12,981 nt of DNA, from positions 1-12,981 of the forward strand of contig JAAVBR010000029.1 of assembly GCA_014802705.1 (NCBI GenBank), given 5' to 3'. The notes beneath the pieces are model-generated. The model saw only the letters and a list, made by a program, of their open reading frames with translations, made no database searches and was not told the origin of the DNA. This document shows, piece after piece, positions 1-8,190 of the stretch. Source of the DNA: a bacterium (GTDB lineage Bacteria; Pseudomonadota; Alphaproteobacteria; Rs-D84). The first letter of the stretch is position 1, and each line of letters begins with the position of its first letter. The translations under genes were made by a program, and so were the position numbers.

Positions 1-647
1 AACACCGATGCGCATCCGATCAACAACGGAATCAACACCAACGGCAATCCGGCCATAAACATCATCGCCGCCAACACCGCGAAATACAGCGTCGCCGTCC
101 CCAAATCGGGATGGGTTAAAATAACCACAAACGCCCCGGCAAACACCGCCAGATACGGCCACCACGACAACCATTTCAGACGCCATGCCTCGCGATTAAA
201 AAATATATTGGTGCCGAATTTTTCCTGCATCTGGGTGATAAACCACGCGGTCATCATGATAAAACCGGGCTTCATCAAATCCGACGGCATCACCGACGCC
301 ACGCCCAGATTCACCCAACGGGCACTGCCCTTGACCGCGGCCGGATGAATCAGCGTCACCCCCAGCAACAACAGACACACCACCACATTGATCCCCGACA
401 AGCCCAAGACCCATTTTTTATTCAGGCAACTGGCCACAAACAGCGTCACCGTCCCCACCAGGTAAAAGGGCAACGCCTTGACAATAAAAAAATGCCACGG
501 TTGCCCGATGCGCTCGGCCGCCACCGACCCCGCCGACACCATGGCCCACATACCGACAAAGATCAACGCCATCAGGCCCCACAACAGCGGCCGATCGATT
601 TCAAAATACCAACTGGTCAGTTTGCTTTCTTCTGTTCTGCGTAACAT
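1..647 (-). CDS. ftsW: FtsW, SEDS-family septal peptidoglycan polymerase (3' part outside window)
   Basis: Polytopic membrane glycosyltransferase of the SEDS family, which polymerises lipid II at the division septum with a partner class B PBP. The first 215 residues are visible; the reading frame is still open at the window edge. Seen: N-terminal W13...DR19 and AERIG (44-48) with a following HF, typical of FtsW starts; KGSARWVNLG at 106-115 followed by PSDLMKP at 121-127, matching the family's 'KGA-RW...PSE-.KP' signature; HPDLGT at 179-184, matching 'QPDFGT'; several hydrophobic segments. The start is the ATG at 647, 27 nt after the mraY stop. No Shine-Dalgarno is visible; instead a TGATATAAT element lies just upstream. 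RodA is the alternative, but the N-terminus and the position after mraY favour FtsW. murD, normally between these two genes, is missing here. Confidence 0.88.
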   Translation of the reverse strand, partial: MLRRTEESKLTSWYFEIDRPLLWGLMALIFVGMWAMVSAGSVAAERIGQPWHFFIVKALPFYLVGTVTLFVASCLNKKWVLGLSGINVVVCLLLLGVTLIHPAAVKGSARWVNLGVASVMPSDLMKPGFIMMTAWFITQMQEKFGTNIFFNREAWRLKWLSWWPYLAVFAGAFVVILTHPDLGTATLYFAVLAAMMFMAGLPLVLIPLLIGCASV

Positions 648-657
648 CTCGGGTTCT

Positions 658-666
658 ATTATATCA
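658..666 (-). promoter_or_regulatory. Extended -10 element TGATATAAT upstream of ftsW
   Basis: A perfect TG-N-TATAAT lies in the short mraY-ftsW gap. The TATAAT ends 10 nt before the ftsW ATG, so a transcript starting at the usual distance would begin close to the start codon. There is no Shine-Dalgarno. I see no good -35 box; TTGAAA in the mraY 3' end is 20 bp away. This is a sequence-based prediction only. Confidence 0.5.
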
Positions 667-674
667 TATTTTTA

Positions 675-1763
675 TCAGGCGAATTTCAACAGCACCAACG
701 CCAACCCCGAAAACAAAATCGACACGATAAAGAACCGTTCCACGATCTTGGATTCCGGCCATCCCAATTCTTCGAAATGGTGATGCAGGGGCGCCCGCCG
801 AAAGATTCGACGGCCCGTCCCAAAAATCCGGCGCGTGATTTTGAAATACATCGTCTGGGTAAAGGATGACAGCAAGATCAACACCATCATCCCGGCGGCC
901 ACGCCCATGATAATTTCGGACTTTAACAGCATCGCAACCGTCCCCATAAAGCCCCCCAACGCCAGCGACCCCACATCGCCCATAAAGATCGCCGCCGGCC
1001 GCGCATTATACCACAGGAATCCCAACACCGCCCCCACGGCCGCGCCCAACACGGCATACAGGCCGGACGCCCCCGGCAAAAACATCACCGTATCCATAAA
1101 TCCGATTCGCGTCGCCCCGTACAGCGCCACAATCAACACCATCAACACCGGCATATAGAGTTTGGCCAACAATCCGTCCAACCCGTCCGTAATATTTGTC
1201 GCATTGGCCGACCCACAAATCACGAAATAGGCAAAGACATAATACAACGCGCCCAACGGCACAATCAGCCCCGCCCCCAACGCCAACGACAATTCGGGGA
1301 TATAGGCCGGCATGGTATGGTTGATCAAATACGCCAGGACCAGGACACATACCCCCTCTGCCACCAGGCGGGTCCGCGGGCTCAGACCATTGGCGGCCTT
1401 TTTGGATTGGCTGCGCACCTTTTTATAATCATCGATAAATCCGATAAACCCGAACATCACCAACGCCAACAACGCGATCCACCCGGACGCCAGGCCGACC
1501 CGCATAAACAACACACTGGCCACCAAAATCGCCCCCAGGATCATGATGCCGCCCATGGTGGGGGTGCCGGCCTTTTGCTGATGCGCGACGGGGGTATTTT
1601 CACTGATGGGTTGGCCCTTTTTCTGCAGGCGACGCATGGCGCGGATAAAGCCCGGCATCCCGACCAACATAATCAAAAAGGCGCACGCACACGCGGCCGC
1701 CGCCTGCATCCAACCACTGGCGAACCAGGTTAAACCACGATTTAATAAAAATTCAGTCAGCAT
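675..1763 (-). CDS. mraY: MraY, phospho-N-acetylmuramoyl-pentapeptide transferase
   Basis: Integral membrane enzyme that transfers phospho-MurNAc-pentapeptide from UDP to undecaprenyl phosphate, making lipid I. The 362-residue length is usual. Family motifs are all present: KAGTPTMGG (65-72), the Asp pair D111-D112 in FIDDYKKV, NATNITDGLDGL (187-198), N253 in WYNARPA, MGDVGSLALGG (261-271), and the C-terminal RRAPLHHHFE with His 327-329. About ten hydrophobic segments alternate with these loops. The ATG at 1763 has an AAGGGGA Shine-Dalgarno 5 nt upstream. It follows the mliC-like gene by 37 nt and is followed closely by ftsW, so it sits inside an envelope gene block. All catalytic residues are intact. 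Confidence 0.97.
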   Translation of the reverse strand: MLTEFLLNRGLTWFASGWMQAAAACACAFLIMLVGMPGFIRAMRRLQKKGQPISENTPVAHQQKAGTPTMGGIMILGAILVASVLFMRVGLASGWIALLALVMFGFIGFIDDYKKVRSQSKKAANGLSPRTRLVAEGVCVLVLAYLINHTMPAYIPELSLALGAGLIVPLGALYYVFAYFVICGSANATNITDGLDGLLAKLYMPVLMVLIVALYGATRIGFMDTVMFLPGASGLYAVLGAAVGAVLGFLWYNARPAAIFMGDVGSLALGGFMGTVAMLLKSEIIMGVAAGMMVLILLSSFTQTMYFKITRRIFGTGRRIFRRAPLHHHFEELGWPESKIVERFFIVSILFSGLALVLLKFA

Positions 1764-1800
1764 TATTTTCCCCTTTTACCCATGGAATTTTATCATATTT

Positions 1801-2097
1801 TTAACGACATTCAAACAGTTCTTGGTCCCCCAAGATCAATGTCCACGCGTCCCCTTTGCCCCACAGCGTGACATCCGTATTGTTCAATGTCCCGTTATAC
1901 CGCGCGCCCGATGCCGACACCACGCCGTGCAATGTCACCGCATCGCCATTGATATGCGCCATCAGGGTGGCACCATCATCCGCAAACGTCATATCGACCG
2001 CATACGGTCCGCATTGGCGTGTCGCGGGGGCGTCATTCGCCTGGTCACAGCCACCCAAAACCACCAATCCCAAAATGAAACCGAAAATTTTCTTCAC
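1801..2097 (-). CDS. MliC-type lysozyme inhibitor lipoprotein
   Basis: Predicted 98-residue lipoprotein. It has a basic start (VKKIF), a hydrophobic segment and a lipobox L14-G15-G16-C17, so it should be lipidated at Cys17 and anchored to a membrane facing the periplasm. The mature part resembles the MliC/PliC family of C-type lysozyme inhibitors: SASGARY (61-67), the WGKGDAWTL motif (79-87) matching the family's 'fWgKGdeA.L', and two further cysteines, C29 and C97 next to the C-terminus, placed for the usual disulfide. I chose the GTG at 2097 because it has an AAGGGG Shine-Dalgarno. The in-frame ATG farther upstream overlaps a TATAAT box and would bury the signal peptide. The gene lies between mrcA and mraY on the same strand, an apt place for a protein that shields peptidoglycan. 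Family assignment is from motif resemblance. Confidence 0.8.
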   Translation of the reverse strand: MKKIFGFILGLVVLGGCDQANDAPATRQCGPYAVDMTFADDGATLMAHINGDAVTLHGVVSASGARYNGTLNNTDVTLWGKGDAWTLILGDQELFECR

Positions 2098-2131
2098 GGC
2101 AAATCCCCTTGTGTTTAATGAATACCCCCGC

Positions 2132-2140
2132 ATTATACCA
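2132..2140 (-). promoter_or_regulatory. Extended -10 element TGGTATAAT upstream of the lysozyme-inhibitor gene
   Basis: TG-G-TATAAT lies in the gap after mrcA. It ends 34 nt before the GTG start, leaving a short leader that contains the Shine-Dalgarno. No convincing -35 hexamer is seen. It would allow the lipoprotein, and perhaps mraY, to be transcribed apart from mrcA. Confidence 0.5.
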
Positions 2141-2171
2141 CGCCGCGGGGCATTTCCCCATGAAAAATTCA

Positions 2172-4211
2172 TTAAAATACGCCGCCGATTTTGGCCGTCC
2201 CGATGCCCGTATGGGCCACCGGCACCCGATTGGGGGCCTGGCCTTCCTTAAACGCCTCTAAAACAATTATGCCATCGGGGTCATCCTTGGCCGCGGCGCC
2301 ACTGCGCCGATTGACGCGCACAAATGTCAATCCATCCGGCACGGCAAAGGGCTGATCCGGGGCGTCCGCCAGGGCATTTTTCATAAAGTCCGCAAACACC
2401 CGCGCGGCCATATGACTGCCCGCGCCGCGCCCCAGGGGCTTTGGCGTATCAAATCCCAAATACACCCCGGCGATCAAATCCTTGGAAAATCCGACGAACC
2501 AAACATCCTTGACTTCGTTGGTGGTGCCGGTCTTGCCCGCGATGGTGTGTCCCCGAACCCGCGCCTGTTTCCCGGTGCCGCGTTCCACCGCGCCCTGTAA
2601 AATCGATACCATTTGATACAGACTTTGCGCATCCGACAGGGGCGCCGACGCATCCTGTTCCACCGCCGGCATCATGTCATGCCGCCACGCCACCGGCGCC
2701 GCCGCGTCACCCCCGACCAGCCGGCCATAGCGATCTTCGATATAATCAACCAATTTGGATTCAATGGCCCGTCCCCCGTTGATCAGCGCCGAATACCCCA
2801 ACACCAACCGTTCCAGGGTTGTTTCCCCGGACCCCAGCGCCATGGACAGATTCACATTCTTTAAATCCGCCGGATAGACACCGAAACGTTTGGCTACCTC
2901 AATCGCGTTGTCAACGCCGATTTGTTCCACCAAACGCACGGCCGGGACATTGCGCGATGTTTCCAACGAAAACCGCAACGGCACATCGCCTAAGAATTTC
3001 TTGTCATAATTTTCGGGACGCCACATGCTGTCATCTTCGCGCCGGCCGACAATCGGCGCATCCAACAGCATTGCCGTCGGCGCCATTCCCCGTTCCAGCG
3101 CCGCCAAAAACACAAACGGCTTGATCGTGGATCCGATCTGGCGCATGGCCTGGGTCGCCCGGTTAAAGGGACTTTCGTTAAACGACCGCCCGCCCGCCAT
3201 CGCGACAATCCGCCCGGTATGGGGATTCATGGCGATAATCGCCCCCTGTAATTTTTCATCCCGCCCGGTGTTATAGGCATCCAGTTCTTTGTTCAGCGCC
3301 GCCGACGCCGCGCGTTGGTATTCGGGCACAATCGTCGTCTTGATGTACAGGCCGCCGTTATACAGTGCCTCGCGCCCCAGGGTGTTTAACAATTGGCGCC
3401 GGACATCTTCGGCAAAGTATTGAAATTCTTCGGCCATTTGGGCGGTAAAGCCACTGTTGATATTTAATTCTTCGGCCGCCGCCGCGTCGGCCGCATCTTG
3501 GGTGATAAATCCCTCGGCCACCATGCGGCGCAGGACATAGTTCCGCCGTTCCACCGCCCGATCGCGGTTATTCGGCGCCTTGGGCAGGGATGCCAAAAAC
3601 GCACATTCCGCCAAGGTCAGTTCCGACACCGGTTTGTTAAAATACATCAGCGCCGCCGACCCCACGCCATACGCCCGCGCGCCCAAAAAGATCTGATTTA
3701 AATACAGGGTTAAAATATGTTGCTTGGAAAACGTCCGTTCCAGACGCAGGGCCAGTATCGCCTCTTTCACCTTGCGCGATAATGTCCGTTCCGGGGTCAG
3801 AAAGAAATTCTTGGCCACCTGTTGCGTGATGGTGGACGCCCCGGAAAATCCCACACGAAATCCCATTAAACGCAGCACATTGCCCATCGTCGCGCGGGCA
3901 ATTCCCTGGACATCAATCCCCGGATGGGTCCAGAAATTCTGGTCTTCGGCCGCGACAAAGGCATTGACCAATTGCACCGGCATATCGGCATAATCGATAA
4001 AGACCCGACGTTCTTCGGCATATTCAATCAGCAACGATCCGTCCGACGCATACAAACGCGTCGCCACCGGCGGGGCATACGTCGCCAATTTCTTGTAATC
4101 CGGCAAATCATTGCCATAAATCAAAATCAACGCGGCCGCCACCCCCACCAGCACGACCAGCGCCCAGAAAATTGTATTGATAAAAATGCGCAACGCTTTT
4201 TTTATTTTCAT
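2172..4211 (-). CDS. mrcA: Penicillin-binding protein 1A (class A, bifunctional transglycosylase/transpeptidase)
   Basis: Bifunctional peptidoglycan synthase anchored by one N-terminal membrane segment (about residues 10-33). Glycosyltransferase family 51 domain: catalytic EDQ.F at 89-93, GASTITQQ.AKN (124-135), LNQIFLG...YGVGSAA (171-187) and AECAFLASLPKAP (201-213). Transpeptidase domain: SxxK at S361-K364 (GSTIKPF), SxN at S419-N421, KTG at 560-562 followed by WFVGF. All catalytic motifs are intact. At 679 residues it is shorter than many proteobacterial PBP1A proteins, and I see no long OB-like insert between the two domains. The ATG at 4211 (MKIKKALRIF) is preferred over a TTG seven codons upstream because it starts directly with the basic/hydrophobic anchor. 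It begins 53 nt after the VirB6-like gene A, so read-through from that operon is possible; a weak promoter also fits the gap. Confidence 0.95.
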   Translation of the reverse strand: MKIKKALRIFINTIFWALVVLVGVAAALILIYGNDLPDYKKLATYAPPVATRLYASDGSLLIEYAEERRVFIDYADMPVQLVNAFVAAEDQNFWTHPGIDVQGIARATMGNVLRLMGFRVGFSGASTITQQVAKNFFLTPERTLSRKVKEAILALRLERTFSKQHILTLYLNQIFLGARAYGVGSAALMYFNKPVSELTLAECAFLASLPKAPNNRDRAVERRNYVLRRMVAEGFITQDAADAAAAEELNINSGFTAQMAEEFQYFAEDVRRQLLNTLGREALYNGGLYIKTTIVPEYQRAASAALNKELDAYNTGRDEKLQGAIIAMNPHTGRIVAMAGGRSFNESPFNRATQAMRQIGSTIKPFVFLAALERGMAPTAMLLDAPIVGRREDDSMWRPENYDKKFLGDVPLRFSLETSRNVPAVRLVEQIGVDNAIEVAKRFGVYPADLKNVNLSMALGSGETTLERLVLGYSALINGGRAIESKLVDYIEDRYGRLVGGDAAAPVAWRHDMMPAVEQDASAPLSDAQSLYQMVSILQGAVERGTGKQARVRGHTIAGKTGTTNEVKDVWFVGFSKDLIAGVYLGFDTPKPLGRGAGSHMAARVFADFMKNALADAPDQPFAVPDGLTFVRVNRRSGAAAKDDPDGIIVLEAFKEGQAPNRVPVAHTGIGTAKIGGVF

Positions 4212-4220
4212 ATCGGCCCC

Positions 4221-4249
4221 AGGATAAGACAAATATTTTCCAAACGCAA
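4221..4249 (-). promoter_or_regulatory. Weak candidate promoter for mrcA (TTGCGT - 17 - TATCCT)
   Basis: A TTGCGT hexamer and a TATCCT hexamer are separated by 17 bp in the gap between the VirB6-like gene A and mrcA. The -10 ends 9 nt before the mrcA ATG. Each box matches the sigma-70 consensus only partly, so this is tentative; read-through from the upstream operon is equally possible, since no terminator hairpin is visible here. Confidence 0.28.
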
Positions 4250-4264
4250 GGGGGGCAACCCGAT

Positions 4265-5536
4265 TTATTTACTGCGGATTGCCTTCCACCAACTTTTGGC
4301 GGTATCACGGGCATTCTTGCCCAGTTTTTTGATTGTGTCTTCAAATTGTTTGCCCATGGCGCCGTCCACACTGCCCCCGATGGCGCGGGCGGTTTCATCC
4401 GCCTTGTTCGCCAGATGCGCAATCAGCAGCCCCGTAATCAGCGCGATGATCAATCCATCCGACGTCAAACTGACGCTGCCCATCGGATCAATCCGCACCA
4501 CACCGCCCAGCAACGCCGCACACACCGCCACCACAATGGACAGCGACACATAATAAATCGCCGCATTGACCAGGCGCATGATCTGGGTATCCAGATTTTC
4601 GGTCTTGAACATCCCCGCAAACCCGTTATAGATCGCCCCGGCAATGCCCTTGTACGATGTTTGGGGCATCCCCTCGGCAATGGCGGTAAAGGGTAACATT
4701 AAAATGCCCAAGAATAAATCCGCAATCACCCCCAACGCCATCAGCGCGAATTTCCAAATATCATAGACAAAGACCACCACCGCGGCGAACCCCACGACAA
4801 AGGATACGGGGCTGTGCCCGATGCCGGCCCGCATCCATTGCCATCCGGCGCCGGCCGCCGCGTAAAAGAACCCCGACAACCGCGTCGGCAAACAGATTAA
4901 ATCCGCCGCGCCCGTGGCGGTCATCTGGACATGCGCGGGGAAATTTTGCGCGACATAGTTATGAATCGCCGCACAGGTATCGGGCACCGTCACCCCGGCG
5001 ACCGACCCCACCGCCCCCAAAATCAAATCGGATAAATATACCCCGATTTGCACCACCGGCCCCAGAATCCACAGAAAAATCTGGGCCGGGCCCTGTTCAA
5101 TAATCAAAATCCAGACCGTGATGATCAGGCCTTTTTTGACCAGATCTTCGGCCAATTTTTTGACGTCTTGGCCCTCTTTCATCATCTGGTATGCCTCAAA
5201 CATAATCCAGAAAGCATAGGCGATGATCAGAAAAATCGTCACAAACCGAACCAGGGACCGATCCAAGACATCGCCCACGCGGCTCAATCCCCCCATAAAG
5301 GCCAGGGCCACCTTGGCCTCGACCGGGACATAATCGGGCGCGACCATTTGCGCCGAAATCCCCCGGCCAAAGGCATCGATATCCCCGGCCAATGCGGATA
5401 CAAACGTGTCGCGATTGTGTGGCGTGGCCCACGTGCCAAAATCATCCACGTCGCCCGACGTCGCGGCAAATCCCCCGCCGCACATCACCAGCCCCAGCAT
5501 CACCACCGACATCAGGCGTCCGATCCATTTCATCAT
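4265..5536 (-). CDS. VirB6/TrbL-like membrane protein A (last gene of four-gene operon)
   Basis: 423-residue polytopic membrane protein resembling the VirB6/TrbL family, inner-membrane core parts of type IV secretion systems. It has a probable signal peptide (1-25, cleavage near GFA-AT). Hydrophobic segments lie at about 97-115, 136-157, 159-182, 244-286 (two or three spans), 324-347 and 360-376. The strongest family hint is the 263-287 region (LMALGVIADLFLGILMLPF) and the C-terminal 'NKADETARAIGGSV' (377-390), like the conserved end of the VirB6 domain. A loop cysteine pair, C188 and C215, fits the pattern of genes B, D and E. It ends in a basic amphipathic tail (KNARDTAKSWWKAIRSK). The N-terminal CxxC found in B, C and E is absent. 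Its ATG overlaps the stop of B by 4 nt, indicating translational coupling. Exact function is unknown. Confidence 0.72.
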   Translation of the reverse strand: MMKWIGRLMSVVMLGLVMCGGGFAATSGDVDDFGTWATPHNRDTFVSALAGDIDAFGRGISAQMVAPDYVPVEAKVALAFMGGLSRVGDVLDRSLVRFVTIFLIIAYAFWIMFEAYQMMKEGQDVKKLAEDLVKKGLIITVWILIIEQGPAQIFLWILGPVVQIGVYLSDLILGAVGSVAGVTVPDTCAAIHNYVAQNFPAHVQMTATGAADLICLPTRLSGFFYAAAGAGWQWMRAGIGHSPVSFVVGFAAVVVFVYDIWKFALMALGVIADLFLGILMLPFTAIAEGMPQTSYKGIAGAIYNGFAGMFKTENLDTQIMRLVNAAIYYVSLSIVVAVCAALLGGVVRIDPMGSVSLTSDGLIIALITGLLIAHLANKADETARAIGGSVDGAMGKQFEDTIKKLGKNARDTAKSWWKAIRSK

Positions 5537-6972
5537 TTGTCACCCCCGGCGGCCCGTGTGATGGCGCCCGCCAATTGTTTGGGAATATCCCAGATCCGTT
5601 TGCCCAGATCCTTGACCCAGGTGCCGAAATCAAACGCCTCGGATCCGCCGGCGCCCAGGATGCCGTCAATCTTTTTATCCACGATGAAATAATACAGCGC
5701 GAACAGCCCGATCATAATCATCAAAAATTCCCATCCCGCCCCCAGAAAGTCAAAGGCGCCCGGATGCATACGTTCGGCGGCCGCACGCCCGGCGGTAAAG
5801 CAATCCCGGAACCGGTCGGCATCCATGACGCCGTTTTCCAACGAAACGTGTTCGCACGTGGCAAAGACGTCCATCACCGATTGCGTCGCCGCATCGCCGG
5901 CCGTCGCCTGCGTCCCCATCAGGGGCGGCAAAATCGCACTGTACCCATCCACCGGCCCGGGCATCGTCGCATCCGCCGTGTATGCGATGGTCGCATAGAT
6001 AATCAATATCTTTAACGTAATGGCGACAATCCGCACGGCGGATTGGATCAACATATCAATCGCGTTTTTCGTCACATCTTTGACCAGGGGCCACGTCCCT
6101 TCGAACGCGTACGCCGCCAGCAACAGCGGCAAAAAGATAATCAAAAACACCAATTTGAACACCACGGATAAAATCTGGAAAAACAGATCAAACCCGATCA
6201 CCAGGAACAAAATCACCAACCCCAATCCGACCAGCCACGTGATCGCGCCGCCACCCAGCCCCAGCCACGCGTAATTCATCATGGCAAAGCCGCCGCCCGC
6301 GCCGGCCAACATCACCGCATTCAAATTCCCCACCACGCACATAAAGGGCTGCATCACCGGGCTCAACACATCGCCGGCGACGGCCACGCCCCCGGTGCAC
6401 TGGGCCGCATCCGCCACACCGGTCGCCGCCATGGCCAACTCCGACCCCACCAACAACACGGGCGTCACGGTGATATTCGTCACCACACGCATGGCCTCGC
6501 GTCCGCCCATGCCGATGGCCCCCAGGGCCACGCCCACCATCAAAATGCGCGCCCCCAATTTCCACACCTTGTCAAACCAGGGGGCAAAATCAATCTTGCG
6601 TTCTTTGTTGTCGGCGTCTGTCGCCGCCGCGTTGGACGCATCATACAGGTATTTCGCCGTATAAATAAACAGCCATATCCCAAACCCGATCGCCAACAGG
6701 ATCCACAAATGCCCGACCATCACGTCCCAGAACATTTCGGCGGCCGTCCCGATGGCGGCAAACAATTTCTGGATATACCCGCACATAAAGCATCCGTTTG
6801 CCGTCGCAATGTCGCCGTTTTGCACCCCAATGGCATTTAAAAAGGACGACATGCTGGTGTACGTCAAACTGGCCCCGCCGATCGACGACGACAGGTACCA
6901 AATCCCCAGCCCCAGGGCAATTCCGCCCATCAGCCAGCGCACCGCAATCATGATCAGTTTTGCCTTCAACAT
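5533..6972 (-). CDS. VirB6/TrbL-like membrane protein B
   Basis: 479-residue polytopic protein, the longest of the set. A hydrophobic N-terminal segment (7-30) may be an uncleaved anchor. A CFMC motif at 61-64, followed by GYIQKLF, precedes the next span (about 87-107). Further spans lie near 141-156, 239-264, 268-290, 311-332 and 412-430. The loop holds C192 and C212, and a second pair, C373 and C391, sits in a large extra loop (333-411) not seen in the other members. The hydrophobic core VFKLVFLIIFLPLLLAAYAFEGTW (271-294) is the VirB6-like part. The C-terminus is basic (KDLGKRIWDIPKQL). The start ATG follows the stop of C without any gap and has a GGGA Shine-Dalgarno inside the end of C. 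Assignment to VirB6/TrbL rests on topology, motif resemblance and context. Confidence 0.7.
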   Translation of the reverse strand: MLKAKLIMIAVRWLMGGIALGLGIWYLSSSIGGASLTYTSMSSFLNAIGVQNGDIATANGCFMCGYIQKLFAAIGTAAEMFWDVMVGHLWILLAIGFGIWLFIYTAKYLYDASNAAATDADNKERKIDFAPWFDKVWKLGARILMVGVALGAIGMGGREAMRVVTNITVTPVLLVGSELAMAATGVADAAQCTGGVAVAGDVLSPVMQPFMCVVGNLNAVMLAGAGGGFAMMNYAWLGLGGGAITWLVGLGLVILFLVIGFDLFFQILSVVFKLVFLIIFLPLLLAAYAFEGTWPLVKDVTKNAIDMLIQSAVRIVAITLKILIIYATIAYTADATMPGPVDGYSAILPPLMGTQATAGDAATQSVMDVFATCEHVSLENGVMDADRFRDCFTAGRAAAERMHPGAFDFLGAGWEFLMIMIGLFALYYFIVDKKIDGILGAGGSEAFDFGTWVKDLGKRIWDIPKQLAGAITRAAGGDK

Positions 6973-8190
6973 TTATTTCCCATCGGCCTTTTTGTTGTCT
7001 TTGGCATCGTCTTTTTTCTCTTCCCCGCCGTTGGCGATGGCCTTGACCGTGCGGCCCGCCAACCCCGCCAGGGATTTCGTCAGCCCCATCGCACTGTCCG
7101 CGACCGCGTCGCCAATCTTGGTTTCCGGGGCCACGCCGAACGTGTCGGTCACCATCTTGGTGACTTGCGGCGCCAGGCCCGATATAAAGTTCACGACATA
7201 GACCAACACCACCGCCCCCATCAAGCCTGTCACGGCCACATTACCGTCCGACAAATCCCCGGCAAAGACATCGCCCGACATAATCTGGTACGTCAAATCG
7301 GTGCCGGACATATTGTCCCCGCCAAAGAATTTGGCAATCAGCATCATGGACACCGCATACGTCAACACCGCCGACGCCAACCCGATAATCGCATTGATGA
7401 CCTTTTTAAATTGATCAACCCCCACCGTTTTCCCCAGGCCTGTCATCCATTTGGGCGCGCCCGAATCCCGAAACGCGAACAGCACCAACGACAACGGAAA
7501 GAAAAACGCAAAATACGTCATCGCCACAATAACATCGGCGAAATAAAAACAAAACCGCACGAATAATTTAAAGAACCCATAGACCAAATACAGCCCCATC
7601 AAGAACATAATCACGTGCCGGATCAACGCCCCCACCCCCAGCAACGCGTCCCACGAAAACGCCCGATCCATCACCGCGATGCCCAATTTGATATAGGCCT
7701 GGAACTGGGTGATGGTGGTCTTCATCAATTGAATAATGGTGTTGCGCAATTGGGGCCGGAAAAATCCGGTGTTAGCCATGCGTTCGGGTTGATAATCCAC
7801 GCGGGCATCGACCGCCGCATTATCCATGCGAATCACACTCTGTGAATACAGGACCGCCATTTCGGCCACCGGTTCAAACGTGATCGTCGTCACAAATCGC
7901 GGGACATACACCCCCATCGATAAAAACGTCAACGCGAACAGGGCACTGGCAATCATGGGTTGAACCGATTTGGCCAACCACGGATCCGACATATTTGATT
8001 TCAAATTCTGCCACACGGCATTGATGACAAAGAACGCAAACAACACGCAAAATATGACGATGCACCCCGTGACAAACGGGCGGTATGCTGCGGCGGCCGC
8101 ATCGCTGATGACGCCGAATAATCGGTCAAACACCGGACAGCCCCAGCACTGAACCGCGTCGCCGACCAAAGTGTTCATCCATTCGTTCAT
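6973..8190 (-). CDS. VirB6/TrbL-like membrane protein C
   Basis: 405-residue polytopic protein without a signal peptide. CWGC at 15-18, followed by PVFDRLF, sits near the N-terminus and is followed by the first span (about 38-59). Further spans lie near 77-97, 185-208, 215-240, 264-288 and 317-340. The core VIVAMTYFAFFFPLSLVLFAF (220-240), then an amphipathic stretch and a span ending KFFGGD (287-292), parallels the layout of D and E. Unlike A, B, D and E it has no cysteine pair in the central loop (about 120-165). The C-terminus (387-405) is a highly charged, probably cytoplasmic Lys/Asp tail. The ATG overlaps the stop of D by 4 nt (ATGA), so it is very likely translated by coupling; only a weak purine stretch precedes it. 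Function is inferred from family resemblance. Confidence 0.7.
   Translation of the reverse strand: MNEWMNTLVGDAVQCWGCPVFDRLFGVISDAAAAAYRPFVTGCIVIFCVLFAFFVINAVWQNLKSNMSDPWLAKSVQPMIASALFALTFLSMGVYVPRFVTTITFEPVAEMAVLYSQSVIRMDNAAVDARVDYQPERMANTGFFRPQLRNTIIQLMKTTITQFQAYIKLGIAVMDRAFSWDALLGVGALIRHVIMFLMGLYLVYGFFKLFVRFCFYFADVIVAMTYFAFFFPLSLVLFAFRDSGAPKWMTGLGKTVGVDQFKKVINAIIGLASAVLTYAVSMMLIAKFFGGDNMSGTDLTYQIMSGDVFAGDLSDGNVAVTGLMGAVVLVYVVNFISGLAPQVTKMVTDTFGVAPETKIGDAVADSAMGLTKSLAGLAGRTVKAIANGGEEKKDDAKDNKKADGK

Noticed and set aside
2098..2172. Longer start for the lysozyme-inhibitor gene.
   Set aside because: The upstream ATG overlaps the TATAAT box, and the longer N-terminus would place the lipoprotein signal internally; the GTG at 2097 has a good Shine-Dalgarno.
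5479..5536. A lipoprotein signal in protein A (LVMC).
   Set aside because: Met directly before the Cys does not fit the lipobox, and an ordinary signal-peptidase site lies just after it.
3924..6015. Long plus-strand open frames of about 207-214 codons.
   Set aside because: They lie opposite mrcA and the VirB6-like genes, with low-complexity Pro/His/Arg-rich translations; they result from codon bias of the true genes.
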